From contig MKRJ01000026.1 in NCBI GenBank assembly GCA_001896885.1, positions 17,653 to 81,652 on the forward strand: a stretch of 64,000 nucleotides of DNA, written 5' to 3'. This stretch comes from Rhizobiales bacterium 65-79 (GTDB lineage: Bacteria > Pseudomonadota > Alphaproteobacteria > Rhizobiales > Rhizobiaceae). The position numbers were made by a program, and so were the translations under genes. Below the pieces are notes generated by a model. The model ran no database searches, was not told the origin of the DNA, and saw only the letters and a program-made list of their open reading frames with translations. Shown here one piece after another: positions 10,801 to 20,133 of this stretch (the first letter of the stretch is position 1; each line of letters starts with the position of its first letter).

Positions 10801-10802
10801 CT

Positions 10803-11105
10803 GTCGGGTGAAAGCCGCTCCGCGACCGGCGGCCGGGCGTACGCCACCGCTCGTCTTCGCCGCGGGCGGCGAACTGGTGGTGGAGAAGGCCGGCGTGCTC
10901 AATCTCGGCATCGAGGCATGATGCCGATGGGCGCGGCCTTGGCCTTCGGGGCCGCTCTCTCGGGCTATTCCATTCCCGTCTCGGTCCTGGCGGGCGCGCT
11001 CGCCAGCGCCGCCGCATCGCTCGTCTTCGGCGTGCTGGCGCTTACCTTCCGGGCGAACCAGTGCGCGGTGGGGTTGGCGCTGGCAATCTTCGGCGCGGGC
11101 GGCAT
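10803..11105 (+). pseudogene. ABC transporter permease remnant (sugar/nucleoside BmpB-type), frameshifted
   Basis: Bases 10841-10915 read TPPLVFAAGGELVVEKAGVLNLGIE, the conserved block of inner-membrane permeases of the nucleoside/simple-sugar (BMP-linked) ABC family. One base is missing where the family has GIEGMM: the frame goes to a stop, and the adjacent frame continues MMPMGAALAFGAALSGY through FRANQCAVGLALAIFGAG to about 11100. Homology then ends abruptly at the pseudoazurin stop codon. The start and at least half of the permease are missing, as are its ATPase and binding-protein partners. It is a decayed fragment. Confidence 0.72.
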
Positions 11106-11552
11106 CTATTTCGAGATCTGTTCGAACAGCTTGGCGAACACCTGCTTTGCCTTGCCGGGCTGCTTGATGGCCTTTGCCTTCTCCAGATTGGAGGAAGGAT
11201 CACCGACCACGATGAGGGCCACCATGCCCATAGCGTAATGCGGCCGGCATTCGACGCCGTAGACGCCCTCTTTCGTCAGCGTCACCGTCACGTCCTTGTT
11301 CATCTCTCCCTTGAAGGGCTCGGCTCCGTCCGGGATCATGTCGGGAATGGAAACGACGTCGTGGCCCTTGTCCTTGGCAACGAAATGCACGGTGTCTCCG
11401 GGCTTGACGCGAAGGAAATCCGGGTCGAACTGAAACATCCCCTTCGGGCTCATGTTGAGCATATTGACCGTAAATTCCGCTGCATGGACGGCCGGTGCCG
11501 TTGCCATGACAATTGCCGCTCCGACCCATAGTGCGCGTGCGATTTTCATCAT
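11106..11552 (-). CDS. Pseudoazurin
   Basis: The 148-residue precursor has a signal peptide (MMKIARALWVGAAIVMATAPAVHA). The mature type 1 copper protein has ligands His64 (KGHDV), Cys102, His105 and Met110 (ECRPHYAMGM). Subtracting the 24-residue leader gives 40/78/81/86, the known pseudoazurin ligand positions. Pseudoazurin is a periplasmic electron donor to nitrite reductase and nitrous oxide reductase. It follows the nos operon by 121 bases. AGGGAATT precedes the start, and a weak FNR-like site lies about 92 bases upstream, so it may have its own promoter. Confidence 0.95.
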   Translation of the reverse strand: MMKIARALWVGAAIVMATAPAVHAAEFTVNMLNMSPKGMFQFDPDFLRVKPGDTVHFVAKDKGHDVVSIPDMIPDGAEPFKGEMNKDVTVTLTKEGVYGVECRPHYAMGMVALIVVGDPSSNLEKAKAIKQPGKAKQVFAKLFEQISK

Positions 11553-11637
11553 AATTCCCTAAGTTTCCGGTTTGGACCTTACACGACGAACTATTTCATC
11601 GGTGAGCAGCACCGTACTACTCCGGGTCCGAGCCTCT

Positions 11638-11651
11638 TTGTTCCATGTCAA
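11638..11651 (-). promoter_or_regulatory. Weak FNR/NnrR-like site before pseudoazurin
   Basis: On the coding strand it reads TTGAC-ATGG-AACAA. Both half sites deviate from consensus, but the arrangement and spacing (centre 92 bases before the ATG) are plausible for an oxygen/NO-responsive promoter. It lies between the diflavin reductase stop and the gene. Confidence 0.4.
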
Positions 11652-11673
11652 ACCGCACCGTGATTCCCATCGA

Positions 11674-13473
11674 TCAATAGGCGTCGCGCAGGTAGCGGTC
11701 GCCTCGGCGCAGATCGTCCACCCACGCCTGTGCGCCGGCCTCGTCGAGACCGCCCTGGTCCGCGGCTATCCGGTGCAGCATGGAGTCCACGTCGCGCGCC
11801 ATGGCCCTCGCCCCACAGACATAAAGCGAGGCGCCGTCCTGCAGCCAGCCAAAGAGCTCGCGGCGCGCCTCCCACATGCGGTGCTGGACGTAGATCTTTT
11901 CCGCCTGGTCGCGCGAAAACGCCAGGTCCAGCCGCGTCAACACGCCTCCCTTTCGCAGCGCATCCCATTCGGACTCGTAGAGGAAATCAGTCGCGCGGTT
12001 GCGGCTTCCGTAGAAAAGCCAGTTCCTTCCCGTGGCATCGAGGGCATCCCGCTCCTGCAGGAAGGCGCGGAACGGAGCGACGCCGGTGCCGGGTCCGACC
12101 ATGACGATGTCGCGCGCCGGGTCGGACGGCAACCGGAAATGGGGATTGGGATTAAGATAGGCGCGCAGCCTGTCCCCGGTCCGGCAGCGCTCCGCCACAT
12201 ACATGGAGGCGACGCCCTTGTGCAGGCGCCCGAACGCATCATACGCGATCGCGGCGACCAGCAGATCGATCTGCCCCGGTGTTGCCTTGCGGCTCGATGC
12301 GATCGAATAGAGCCTCGGCTGCAGGCGCCTGAACAGGCTCGTGAGCTGCTCGGCGCTCAACCTGACCGGTGCTGACGCCATGAGGTCGATCAGTTGCCGC
12401 CCGCCTTCAAGATATTCCGCGGCGAGAGCCTCGCTCGCGGCGATCTTCGCGATCGCCGGATCGGAGGTGAAGGCGGCATAGGCCTTGATCTGGGAAAGGG
12501 TCAGCGAGGTGATGTCGTAATGGGTCCGCATCGAATCGCGCAGCGCCACGTTCGACGACAGTCCCGCAACGGAAAGAATCTCGGCAATGAGGCCGGGATC
12601 GTTTTCAGGAAACAGGCCGATCGAATCGCCGGGCTCATAGGGGACATCGAAATCGGAAGGAGATAGCGAGAGGTGGTAGGTTGAAGTCGTCGAGCCGGCG
12701 CCGTTCAAATTGCTCTTTTCGGCGATGACGGCGTCGAAAGGATGCGTGCGGCCGGCGGAAGCGGGTTCGGTGCCCATATCGACAAGGACCGGCGTCTCCG
12801 AGGAACCCAGCCTCGTCAGTTGCGCTCCGATCCATTCGCCGGCCTGGCTCTCGTAATCCGCATCGCATTCGCTGCGCTCGGCCATCCGCGTTCCGCCAAG
12901 CTCGGCGAGACGGATGTCGATTGCGCGTCCGAGGCGGCAGAAATTCTCGAAATTGGCGTAGGCCCGATCTCCGAGCGCAAGAACCGCATACCGGACGCCG
13001 TCGAATCTCGGCGCGTCGGAGGCCATCAGGGAACGGTAGAAATCGACGGTGCGCGGCGGCGGTTCTCCTTCCCCCCAGGTGCTGGCGATCACCATCAAAT
13101 CCGGCGTCTTCACCGCTTCCTTGACGGTGATTGCCGCCATGTCGGCGACGCGCACCTTGAGTCCCAGCCGCTGGGCGGCGGCCCCCGCGGCGACGGCGAG
13201 CTCGCGGCTGTTGCCGGTCTCGCTCGCATAGAGGATGAGGAGCGGACGGTCGGTCGGCGGCGCCTTGGCCACGGCCTGCCGCGCCGGACCGGTCCTGGCG
13301 GCGGCCCTGCGGGCTCCCAGGATTGCAATGCTCAGGATTGCCCCGATGATCACTGCCGCGAGACCCAGCGCGGCGGCGAAGCAGAGCAGCAGGAATATCC
13401 CGAAATCGGACGAGGCTGCGCTCCTTAACGAAGTCGCCAGGGTCCTGGCATTTTCGATATGTGCCCAATTCAT
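11674..13473 (-). CDS. Membrane-anchored diflavin (CYPOR-like) NADPH reductase
   Basis: The 599-residue protein starts with one membrane anchor (residues about 24-50, FGIFLLLCFAAALGLAAVIIGAILS). A flavodoxin domain follows with FMN loop LYASETGNSREL and STWGEGEPP. Then comes a ferredoxin-NADP-reductase-like half with FAD motif PRLYSIASS and NADPH motifs MVGPGTGVAPFRAFLQER and VCGARAMARDVD. This is the layout of cytochrome P450 reductase or the sulfite reductase alpha subunit. No sulfite reductase beta or P450 gene is adjacent. It lies 61 bases after nosX in the same direction, so it is probably part of the nos transcript. The ATG at 13473 is preferred to a GTG at 13524, although neither has a strong ribosome-binding site. 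Confidence 0.88.
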   Translation of the reverse strand: MNWAHIENARTLATSLRSAASSDFGIFLLLCFAAALGLAAVIIGAILSIAILGARRAAARTGPARQAVAKAPPTDRPLLILYASETGNSRELAVAAGAAAQRLGLKVRVADMAAITVKEAVKTPDLMVIASTWGEGEPPPRTVDFYRSLMASDAPRFDGVRYAVLALGDRAYANFENFCRLGRAIDIRLAELGGTRMAERSECDADYESQAGEWIGAQLTRLGSSETPVLVDMGTEPASAGRTHPFDAVIAEKSNLNGAGSTTSTYHLSLSPSDFDVPYEPGDSIGLFPENDPGLIAEILSVAGLSSNVALRDSMRTHYDITSLTLSQIKAYAAFTSDPAIAKIAASEALAAEYLEGGRQLIDLMASAPVRLSAEQLTSLFRRLQPRLYSIASSRKATPGQIDLLVAAIAYDAFGRLHKGVASMYVAERCRTGDRLRAYLNPNPHFRLPSDPARDIVMVGPGTGVAPFRAFLQERDALDATGRNWLFYGSRNRATDFLYESEWDALRKGGVLTRLDLAFSRDQAEKIYVQHRMWEARRELFGWLQDGASLYVCGARAMARDVDSMLHRIAADQGGLDEAGAQAWVDDLRRGDRYLRDAY

Positions 13474-13534
13474 GAAGATCAACCATGATAGGAAGATGCG
13501 GCTTCCCGGGTGCTGTCCCCGCAAGCCGACCGGT

Positions 13535-14551
13535 TCACGCGACGTTCAACGTCTCGTGGCTGCCGTCCGGCATGGCCAGGTACACGTTCAATCGCAGCCG
13601 GCGCGCGATCGGGGCGATCGCCTCGGCGGGCATCAGGGAAAACGCGGTAGAGAGCGCGTCGGCCGTCGTGGCGCTGTCTGCCACCACCGAGACGGAGCGA
13701 TAGCGCGAGCTTGTCGCGCCGGTCGCGGGATCGAAGATGTGGTTGAAGCGTCCGGCCGGGTCGAGAGTCGTCCCGTAGCCTCCGGAAGTGGAGACGGCAT
13801 GGTCTTCGAGGGGGATCCTGCGCATGACATGGCCGGGAGCGCGGGGATCCTCGAGGCCGACGATCCACGGCCCACCCGACGGTCGCCCGTCCATCGCCCG
13901 GATCTCGCCCATGTCGACGAGGGTCTGGCCGATGCCTGCACGGCGCAACAAATCCACCACGCGGTCCGTCAGATAGCCTTGGGCGATTCCGTTCAGCGTA
14001 ATGGCCGCGCCGTGCCGCGCAAGGCGCACCTCCTGCGCGGCAAGCACGATCGAGCCATATCCCACCCGCGTCAATGTCGCGGCGATCGCCTGCCGGCCTG
14101 GCCCGGCGGGATCGGCGTCGGGCCGGGAAAAGTGCCCGGCATAGAGATCCCATAGCGGCTGCACCGTCACGTCGAAGGCGCCGCCCGTCATTTCGCTGAA
14201 ACCGACGCTCCGTCCGAGCAATTCGACCAGTTCCAGCGGTGGGCCGTCGATGCTTCCATCGCGATTGAGCCGGCTCAGGGCGGAGTCCGGATCGTACAGG
14301 CTGAAGATACGCTCGAGGCGGGCCACCTCCTTCAGCGACCTGTCGATCAGGTCCTGCGCGGCCGCCGCATCGGGATGGTGCAACTGGATCATGGCGTCGG
14401 CGCCGAGCGCAACCCCGCGCCAGACATGCAGGTTCTCCTGCGGCATGGCGGCCGTATCCCCGCCCCCAGGAATGCCGGAGAGAAGCAGCATGCCCGGCAT
14501 CGCGCCGAGGATCCTGAGAAAACGCCGGCGGCCCCGGTCTGGGCTAGTCAT
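13535..14551 (-). CDS. nosX: NosX, FAD:protein FMN transferase for NosR
   Basis: The 338-residue ApbE-family protein has an N-terminal twin-arginine-like leader (RRRFLRILG) and therefore acts in the periplasm. Family motifs include the SLYDPDSALSRLN segment and DMGEIRAMDGRPSGGPWIVGLEDP. The family attaches FMN covalently to a threonine of its target; NosX is known to flavinylate NosR. The gene overlaps nosL by 8 bases (ATGACTAG), which fixes the start at 14551. Confidence 0.92.
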   Translation of the reverse strand: MTSPDRGRRRFLRILGAMPGMLLLSGIPGGGDTAAMPQENLHVWRGVALGADAMIQLHHPDAAAAQDLIDRSLKEVARLERIFSLYDPDSALSRLNRDGSIDGPPLELVELLGRSVGFSEMTGGAFDVTVQPLWDLYAGHFSRPDADPAGPGRQAIAATLTRVGYGSIVLAAQEVRLARHGAAITLNGIAQGYLTDRVVDLLRRAGIGQTLVDMGEIRAMDGRPSGGPWIVGLEDPRAPGHVMRRIPLEDHAVSTSGGYGTTLDPAGRFNHIFDPATGATSSRYRSVSVVADSATTADALSTAFSLMPAEAIAPIARRLRLNVYLAMPDGSHETLNVA

Positions 14552-15089
14552 GGCTGCTACTCCTGGATTGGGAGCCGTCCGGCGCATATCCGGGCAGCAC
14601 GTAATCGGCGGGCACGGCATCGAACCGCACCACGCGTCCCCCATGTTCGCCCACGAAGCCGCGGGCCGCCGCCTCGGCGCCGAACGGTATGGCCTCTTCC
14701 TCGTTCATGCCGCCGCGCCTGTCGCTCCCGATCACGAAATAGGCGCCGCGCGCCTCGATCCACGTGCCGGGCTCGGGGTGGTCCCAGTTGCGCGCCTTGC
14801 CCATGTCGTTGACGTAGATGGCGCGGATAGGAAGGCGCGGCACCGAGACCATGGTGAAGGCGAACATGTCGTGGACCGACGAGAACCAGTAGGGAGCGTC
14901 CCGCCCGTCGACGAAGACCTGTGCCTTCGGCCCGGAATGCTCCTGGAGAGACATGCCGCAGAATTCCGCGACGCTGTCCTCCGTCGGCTCCTGCGGGCCG
15001 GGAACGGGCCCCGCTTCATGGCAGGCGCCAAGCGCGAGAAGCGCCAGCCCGAACGCCGCGCGGGCCAAAAGGCCTTGCCGGCGCTTCAT
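14544..15089 (-). CDS. nosL: NosL, copper chaperone lipoprotein
   Basis: The 181-residue protein has a lipoprotein signal with the lipobox cysteine in ALLALGACHE. A short C-G-M motif (EFCGMSLQEH) matches the conserved Cys-x-Met copper site of NosL. NosL delivers Cu(I) for assembly of the NosZ CuZ centre, handing over to NosD/NosF/NosY in the outer face of the inner membrane. The gene overlaps nosY by 4 bases (ATGA), which sets the start at 15089. Confidence 0.92.
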   Translation of the reverse strand: MKRRQGLLARAAFGLALLALGACHEAGPVPGPQEPTEDSVAEFCGMSLQEHSGPKAQVFVDGRDAPYWFSSVHDMFAFTMVSVPRLPIRAIYVNDMGKARNWDHPEPGTWIEARGAYFVIGSDRRGGMNEEEAIPFGAEAAARGFVGEHGGRVVRFDAVPADYVLPGYAPDGSQSRSSSHD

Positions 15090-15919
15090 ACCTGCCTCCG
15101 CGAAAAGGCGACGCTCGCGAACAGCAGCGGCACGCAGATCCATGCCAGCAGTGCTCCTGCCAGCGCGGCCGGACTCAGCGTCACGTCGCGGGCGATGCCG
15201 GCCATGCCGCTCAGCCGGCCGATATCCGGCAGACCGGCCAGATTGAGCATACGGTATATGTCGGCGGGATTGGCGAGCAGCAGGAGGTTGAACAGGCCGA
15301 CCGTGACCATCCTGCCGTCGTCGACGACGAGCAAGCCGAGGAGCGCGATGTCGTAGAGGATAACGAAGAACAGCCAGATGCCTATCGCCGCGCCGGCCGC
15401 GGCGCGCTGGCTTTGCGCCACCACGCTGACGCAATATCCCAGTGCCAGGAAGGCGGCGGCCAGCATGACGCTTGTGCCGAGCAGGTTAAGGAAGGCGAGA
15501 CGGGACGCGCTCTCTTGCGGTGCTGCGGTCAATCCCATCGCAAGCGCGGCGAGCCCGTACCCGATGATGATCGCGATCGTGAGGATACCGACATGGCCGA
15601 GGAACTTTCCTGCGATGATTTGCCAGCGTCGCACCGGGTAGGACAGGAGCAGCAGCATCGTGCCGCGATCGAATTCGCCGGCGATCGCATCGTGGGCGAT
15701 GATCAGGGCGATCAGCGGGATGAGAAAGGTGGTGAGGCTGGACAGGCTCACCACCGCCACCGACAAGCGCGACGCGCCGAGCTCGCCGACCGGAGCGCTG
15801 CCGATCAGCGAAAGCGTGAGCGCCAAGGCCGCCAGCAACAGCGTGCTCGCGACGACGCGACGGTTGCGGAATCCGTCGCGCATCTCGCGCACGGCGATGA
15901 TCCAGACGGAGCGGATCAT
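15086..15919 (-). CDS. nosY: NosY, ABC transporter permease for NosZ maturation
   Basis: The 277-residue membrane protein has six predicted helices. It opens with IRSVWIIAVREMRDGFRNRR, typical of ABC-2 permeases, and has FDRGTMLLLLSYPVRRWQIIAGKFLG in the first cytoplasmic loop. With NosF it forms the ABC part of the NosDFY complex that supports CuZ cluster assembly. Overlaps of 4 bases with both nosF and nosL indicate translational coupling. Confidence 0.93.
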   Translation of the reverse strand: MIRSVWIIAVREMRDGFRNRRVVASTLLLAALALTLSLIGSAPVGELGASRLSVAVVSLSSLTTFLIPLIALIIAHDAIAGEFDRGTMLLLLSYPVRRWQIIAGKFLGHVGILTIAIIIGYGLAALAMGLTAAPQESASRLAFLNLLGTSVMLAAAFLALGYCVSVVAQSQRAAAGAAIGIWLFFVILYDIALLGLLVVDDGRMVTVGLFNLLLLANPADIYRMLNLAGLPDIGRLSGMAGIARDVTLSPAALAGALLAWICVPLLFASVAFSRRQV

Positions 15920-16836
15920 CGCGCCTCCTCGCGGCGCAGGATGCCGGCATAGATGTCCTCGAGCGTGGCTGGAATGACCTCCACGTCAGCGAGCGCGGAC
16001 GGTTCGGCGAGCAGGCGGCGCAGGATAGGCAGCTTCTCGCTTTCCCGGCAGCGGATTTCGGTGACGCCGTCACCGCGCCTTTCGTGGCTTGCAGCGCATA
16101 CAAGCGCGGCGTCGGGCAGCTCGCAGCCTTCCGGAAGCCGGACCTGGATACGCGCCAGCGCCGCCGATGCCTGCCGCAATCCGACCATGGTGCCGTCCGC
16201 CACCTTCCGGCCCCGGATGAGAGCCACCACCCGGTCCACCTCCGGCTCGATCTCGGCGAGCGCGTGGGACGACAGGAGCACGGTCGCGCCGTTGCGCGCC
16301 AGTTCGCCGATGATCCCGTAGACCTCCTTGCGGAGCGAGGGATCGAGGCCGGAGGTCGGCTCGTCGAGCAGCAGCAGGCGCGGATGGCCGATCAGCGCCT
16401 GCGCCAGACCGAGGCGCTGGCGCATCCCCTTGGAATAGGTGCCGACCCGCCGCCTCGCCGCCTGCGCCAGGCCTACCCGCTCGAACAGCCCTGCATTCTT
16501 CGAGACCGGCTGGCGCTTGAGCCGCGCGTAGAAATCGAGCACTTCGACGCCGGTCATCCCATCCGGAAAGACGATGCTCTCCGGCAGGAAGCCGATCGCC
16601 CGGCGCGCCTCGATGAAGCCGGCGCCGGTCGCTTCGGCCCCCAGCACGACCACCTTGCCTCCGGTCGGGCGGATGAGGCCGAGCATCAGCTTTATCAGCG
16701 TGCTCTTGCCCGCTCCGTTATGGCCGATCAGCGCCACGCGCTGCGCGCGGGGAACGGCAAGCGACACCTCGTCCAGCGCCCGCACGTCGCGATATTGCTT
16801 GCTGACGCGATCGAGGCTTATGACATTCTCATCCAT
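15916..16836 (-). CDS. nosF: NosF, ABC transporter ATPase for NosZ maturation
   Basis: The 306-residue ATPase has Walker A GHNGAGKST (residues 38-46), signature YSKGMRQRLGLAQAL and Walker B LLLLDEPTSGLD. It has a C-terminal extension beyond the core ATPase as usual for NosF. It powers the NosDFY complex. It overlaps nosD by 8 bases and nosY by 4. Confidence 0.94.
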   Translation of the reverse strand: MDENVISLDRVSKQYRDVRALDEVSLAVPRAQRVALIGHNGAGKSTLIKLMLGLIRPTGGKVVVLGAEATGAGFIEARRAIGFLPESIVFPDGMTGVEVLDFYARLKRQPVSKNAGLFERVGLAQAARRRVGTYSKGMRQRLGLAQALIGHPRLLLLDEPTSGLDPSLRKEVYGIIGELARNGATVLLSSHALAEIEPEVDRVVALIRGRKVADGTMVGLRQASAALARIQVRLPEGCELPDAALVCAASHERRGDGVTEIRCRESEKLPILRRLLAEPSALADVEVIPATLEDIYAGILRREEAR

Positions 16837-18133
16837 TGCCGGCGGCCTCGGAGGGAACCTTTGCGCCCGAGTCGGCGGAAAAGGCTGCCGGGATCGCGGG
16901 CGGCTGCATCAGGGGGAAGCTGTCGACCACGCCGCCGGGATGCAGGTTCGGGAACGCGCTCTGCGCCCAGCGCAGCACCTGAAGCGCCGGGCTGTTGACC
17001 AGGAGCTTGGCGGCCGGGTAGCGCCAGAGGATATGGTCTACGAGATCGTTGGGCCGATAGGGCGTGTCGGCGATGCCCCGCCCCTGCAGGTCGAAGGCCG
17101 GATTGTCGCTCCAGTAATTCCCGCGTCCGTTGGCCGACCATTCGAGGTCGCGCGTGCCGACATACATGACCTGCGTCCAGTTGCGGACGAAGGCGTTCTC
17201 GGTCATCACGTTGCGCTCGGACCCTGCCGTGAACTGAACGCCGATCCGGCAGTCCTCGAACCAATTGCGGGAAAAGCGGTTCTTGTTGGCATTGTAGATG
17301 AAGACGCATTTGTCGCCGCCGCGAACGACGTTGCCCTCGATATCGGAGTCGTTGGCGTAGTTGAACAGCAGCCCGTGGTCACGGTCCCCCTTCGAGACGT
17401 TTCCGTTGATGATCAGGTGATCGGAGAACATGATGGCATAGCCGGCATGGTTCCCGATCGAGACGTTGTCGCTGACCTCGCTGTGGTTCGTGTACATGTA
17501 GTGGATGCCGAAGCGGACGCCGTGGAGGCGATTGCCCTTGAAAACGTTGTTCCGGCTGACATTGACGAAGATGCCGTCGCGACCGCCGGTAATGTCGTTG
17601 TCTAGGACCTTCGCGCCGGGCGCGTTCCAGACATAGATTCCGTTGCCGCTGTCGTTGAGGTTCTGCGCGACCCAGCCCGAAATGTCGTTGTTCTCGACGA
17701 GTGCGTTGGCTGCGCCGTGCACGTAGACGCCGACAAGATTGCCTTGCAGGACGTTGTCGCGGACCACGGCGTTCGGAGCTGTCTTTTCGAGGAATATCGC
17801 GGCGTCCATGCGCGCCAGCGAACGTCCCGAGTTGCGGATGGTCAGCCCCTCGACCGTCACGTTCGGTGCGGTGATGTCGATCGTGCGGCCCTGGCCATGG
17901 CCTTCGATGACGACCCCGGCCCTTCCTTTCAAGGCAAGAGGACGGTCAATCCGGACCGGGCCGTCGTAAACGCCAGGCGCCAGCTCCAGGACCTCTCCGC
18001 TCGGGGCCTGCGCAATGGCCGCCTGCAGATCCGACCCGGGGAGGATTTCGAGCGCCAGGGCTCCGGCCGGGTGAAGAAAGGCACCGGCCAGAGCCACCGA
18101 CAGTCCACGAATGTACGGAAGGAGGCGCATCAC
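16829..18133 (-). CDS. nosD: NosD, periplasmic copper-insertion protein
   Basis: The 434-residue protein has a signal peptide and a long run of right-handed beta-helix (CASH/parallel beta) repeats such as [41 protein letters not shown] and [11 protein letters not shown]. It is the periplasmic part of NosDFY, which receives copper from NosL and delivers it to apo-NosZ. It overlaps nosZ by 4 bases at 18130-18133. Confidence 0.94.
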   Translation of the reverse strand: MMRLLPYIRGLSVALAGAFLHPAGALALEILPGSDLQAAIAQAPSGEVLELAPGVYDGPVRIDRPLALKGRAGVVIEGHGQGRTIDITAPNVTVEGLTIRNSGRSLARMDAAIFLEKTAPNAVVRDNVLQGNLVGVYVHGAANALVENNDISGWVAQNLNDSGNGIYVWNAPGAKVLDNDITGGRDGIFVNVSRNNVFKGNRLHGVRFGIHYMYTNHSEVSDNVSIGNHAGYAIMFSDHLIINGNVSKGDRDHGLLFNYANDSDIEGNVVRGGDKCVFIYNANKNRFSRNWFEDCRIGVQFTAGSERNVMTENAFVRNWTQVMYVGTRDLEWSANGRGNYWSDNPAFDLQGRGIADTPYRPNDLVDHILWRYPAAKLLVNSPALQVLRWAQSAFPNLHPGGVVDSFPLMQPPAIPAAFSADSGAKVPSEAAGNG

Positions 18134-20073
18134 GCCTTACGCGGCTTTACGATCAGCCGCCCGGCCATCTCCATGTGAAGCGCGTGACAGAACCACTGGC
18201 AATAGTACCAGTGCACGCCCGGGCGATCCGCGATGAATGTGACGGACGACGTCTCCTGCGGCGAGATTTCCATGGCCACGCCATACCGAACGATGGTGAA
18301 GCCGTGGGTCAGGTCCTCGACGTCGTCCATATTCGTGATGGCGACCGTGACCTCATCGCCCTCTTCGACTTCGATCTTGGTAAGGCTGTAGACCGGCGCC
18401 ACCGAGGTCATGTAGACGCGGACCTTGTTGCCGTCGCGAATGACGTTGGCGGCTTCCTCGAGCTTCACGCCGTCCTTCTTCGCCTGGGCACGGACGTCCT
18501 CCCACATCGGATCGTCACGCTTCCATACGGCGAGCGGCCGGATTTTCGAGCGATGAACGATGCAGATGTCGTGCGGCTCGGCGAAGCTCGGGCCATCGTG
18601 GACCAGCTTCATCTGTCCCGTGGAGATGTCGATCAGCTGGTCGTTCTCGGGATGCAGCGGCCCGACCGGCAGGAAGCGGTCCTTGGAGAACTTGTTGAGC
18701 GAGATCAGCCACTTTCCATCGGCTTCCTTCGTCTCGCCCATGGAAGTGTGGTTGTGCCCGGGCTGATAGTGAACGTCGAGCTTCTGCAGGATCGGATCGA
18801 CCTTCTCGCCCTTGTAAAGCCGCTTTGCCTTGTCGATGTTCCACATGACGACCTGGCTATCGAGGAACGCGGTCGTAAAGGCATTGCCCTTTCCGTCGAA
18901 GGCGGTGTGGAGCGGACCGAGACCCACTTCCGGCTCGGCGACCACCACGTCGCGGGGCTTGATCTTGTCGTCGAAAAGCGCGTCGAGCAGCCTTACGTCG
19001 AGCACCGTCGTCGTGGGCGAGAGCTTGCCGTTAACGACCACGTGGATGCCGTCGGGGGCCGTGTTGACGCCGTGCGGGTTGTTGGACAGCGGCACGTAGC
19101 GCGTGTAGCGCGATCCGTGCCGCCCGTCGACGACCGGCACGCCGCCCATGAGCTTGAAATCGCCGTTCTTGACGGCTTCCTCGATACGCTTGATGTTGAA
19201 GACGACGACCCAGTCCTGCTCCGCGCTCGTCATGTCCTCCAGAACGAAGCCCTTCTCCGAATTGTAGCAGGTGGAGAAGGAATATTTGCCCTGGTAGTCC
19301 GCATCGGTGTTGTCGAGGTTGCCGTCGACGAGAACCTGCCACGCCACCTTCATCGTGTCGCCGTCCAGCGCCGTGTAGACCGACCAGTATTTCGACTTGT
19401 CGTCATCCAGCACCGATCCGTCGTTCGGTATCGGAATGATGTGCTCGCTGTTGGCGAAGACGTAGCCCGTTCGCGGATATTTCTGCGGGCGAAGGCCGTG
19501 GATGTCGGAGGCGTTGGGGATTTCGACGATCCTGTCGCACTTCATCACATCGCAGCGGATGCGCGCCACGCGGCAATTGGCCTTGTCGTTGATGAAGATG
19601 TAGCGGCCGTCATAGGTACCGTCGGTGAACGACATGTGCGGATGGTGGGCGTCGCCGTTGACCAGAACCCCGCCCCGGGTCTCGAGGAACTTCTTCGTTT
19701 CCGGCAGCAGACCCTCGGTCAGGATCTTGCGGCTCTCATTGGTCAGCCCCCAACCCGTGGCGCTGTCGCGGTTGAACACCGGGATGCGCATGATCTCGCG
19801 CATCGACGGAATGCCGAGGATTCTCACCTCGCCGGTCTGCCCGCTGCTGTTGATGCCATAGTATTCATCCAGATCGCCGGGCTTGACCTCGACGGATTGT
19901 CCGCCGCCCTGCGACTGGGCCCGCAGCTCGGAAGAGGAGAACCCCAGTCCGGCGGCGCCGGCGAGCGCCGCGCCGCTCAGGAGCAGGCTGCGTCGGCGCA
20001 TCTCGAAACGTCCGCTCCCTCCGGGCCCGTTTTCCGGCATCCCGGACTGCAGGTCTTCGTCGTGATCGGTCAT
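18130..20073 (-). CDS. nosZ: NosZ, nitrous oxide reductase (clade I, Tat-exported)
   Basis: The 647-residue enzyme reduces N2O to N2 in the periplasm. The leader has the twin-arginine signal [20 protein letters not shown], diagnostic of clade I enzymes. The N-terminal beta-propeller contains CuZ ligand segments such as [13 protein letters not shown]. The C-terminal cupredoxin domain carries the CuA motif [12 protein letters not shown]. Length and motifs look intact. It lies 60 bases after nosR and has a candidate regulatory site overlapping the nosR 3' end, so it may be transcribed both from nosR and from its own promoter. Confidence 0.97.
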   Translation of the reverse strand: MTDHDEDLQSGMPENGPGGSGRFEMRRRSLLLSGAALAGAAGLGFSSSELRAQSQGGGQSVEVKPGDLDEYYGINSSGQTGEVRILGIPSMREIMRIPVFNRDSATGWGLTNESRKILTEGLLPETKKFLETRGGVLVNGDAHHPHMSFTDGTYDGRYIFINDKANCRVARIRCDVMKCDRIVEIPNASDIHGLRPQKYPRTGYVFANSEHIIPIPNDGSVLDDDKSKYWSVYTALDGDTMKVAWQVLVDGNLDNTDADYQGKYSFSTCYNSEKGFVLEDMTSAEQDWVVVFNIKRIEEAVKNGDFKLMGGVPVVDGRHGSRYTRYVPLSNNPHGVNTAPDGIHVVVNGKLSPTTTVLDVRLLDALFDDKIKPRDVVVAEPEVGLGPLHTAFDGKGNAFTTAFLDSQVVMWNIDKAKRLYKGEKVDPILQKLDVHYQPGHNHTSMGETKEADGKWLISLNKFSKDRFLPVGPLHPENDQLIDISTGQMKLVHDGPSFAEPHDICIVHRSKIRPLAVWKRDDPMWEDVRAQAKKDGVKLEEAANVIRDGNKVRVYMTSVAPVYSLTKIEVEEGDEVTVAITNMDDVEDLTHGFTIVRYGVAMEISPQETSSVTFIADRPGVHWYYCQWFCHALHMEMAGRLIVKPRKA

Positions 20074-20133
20074 CGAAGTGTTTCCTTTCCCTTTGTTCGG
20101 ACGGTTCGCGATCCATAGACCGGGCGCGAAGGA

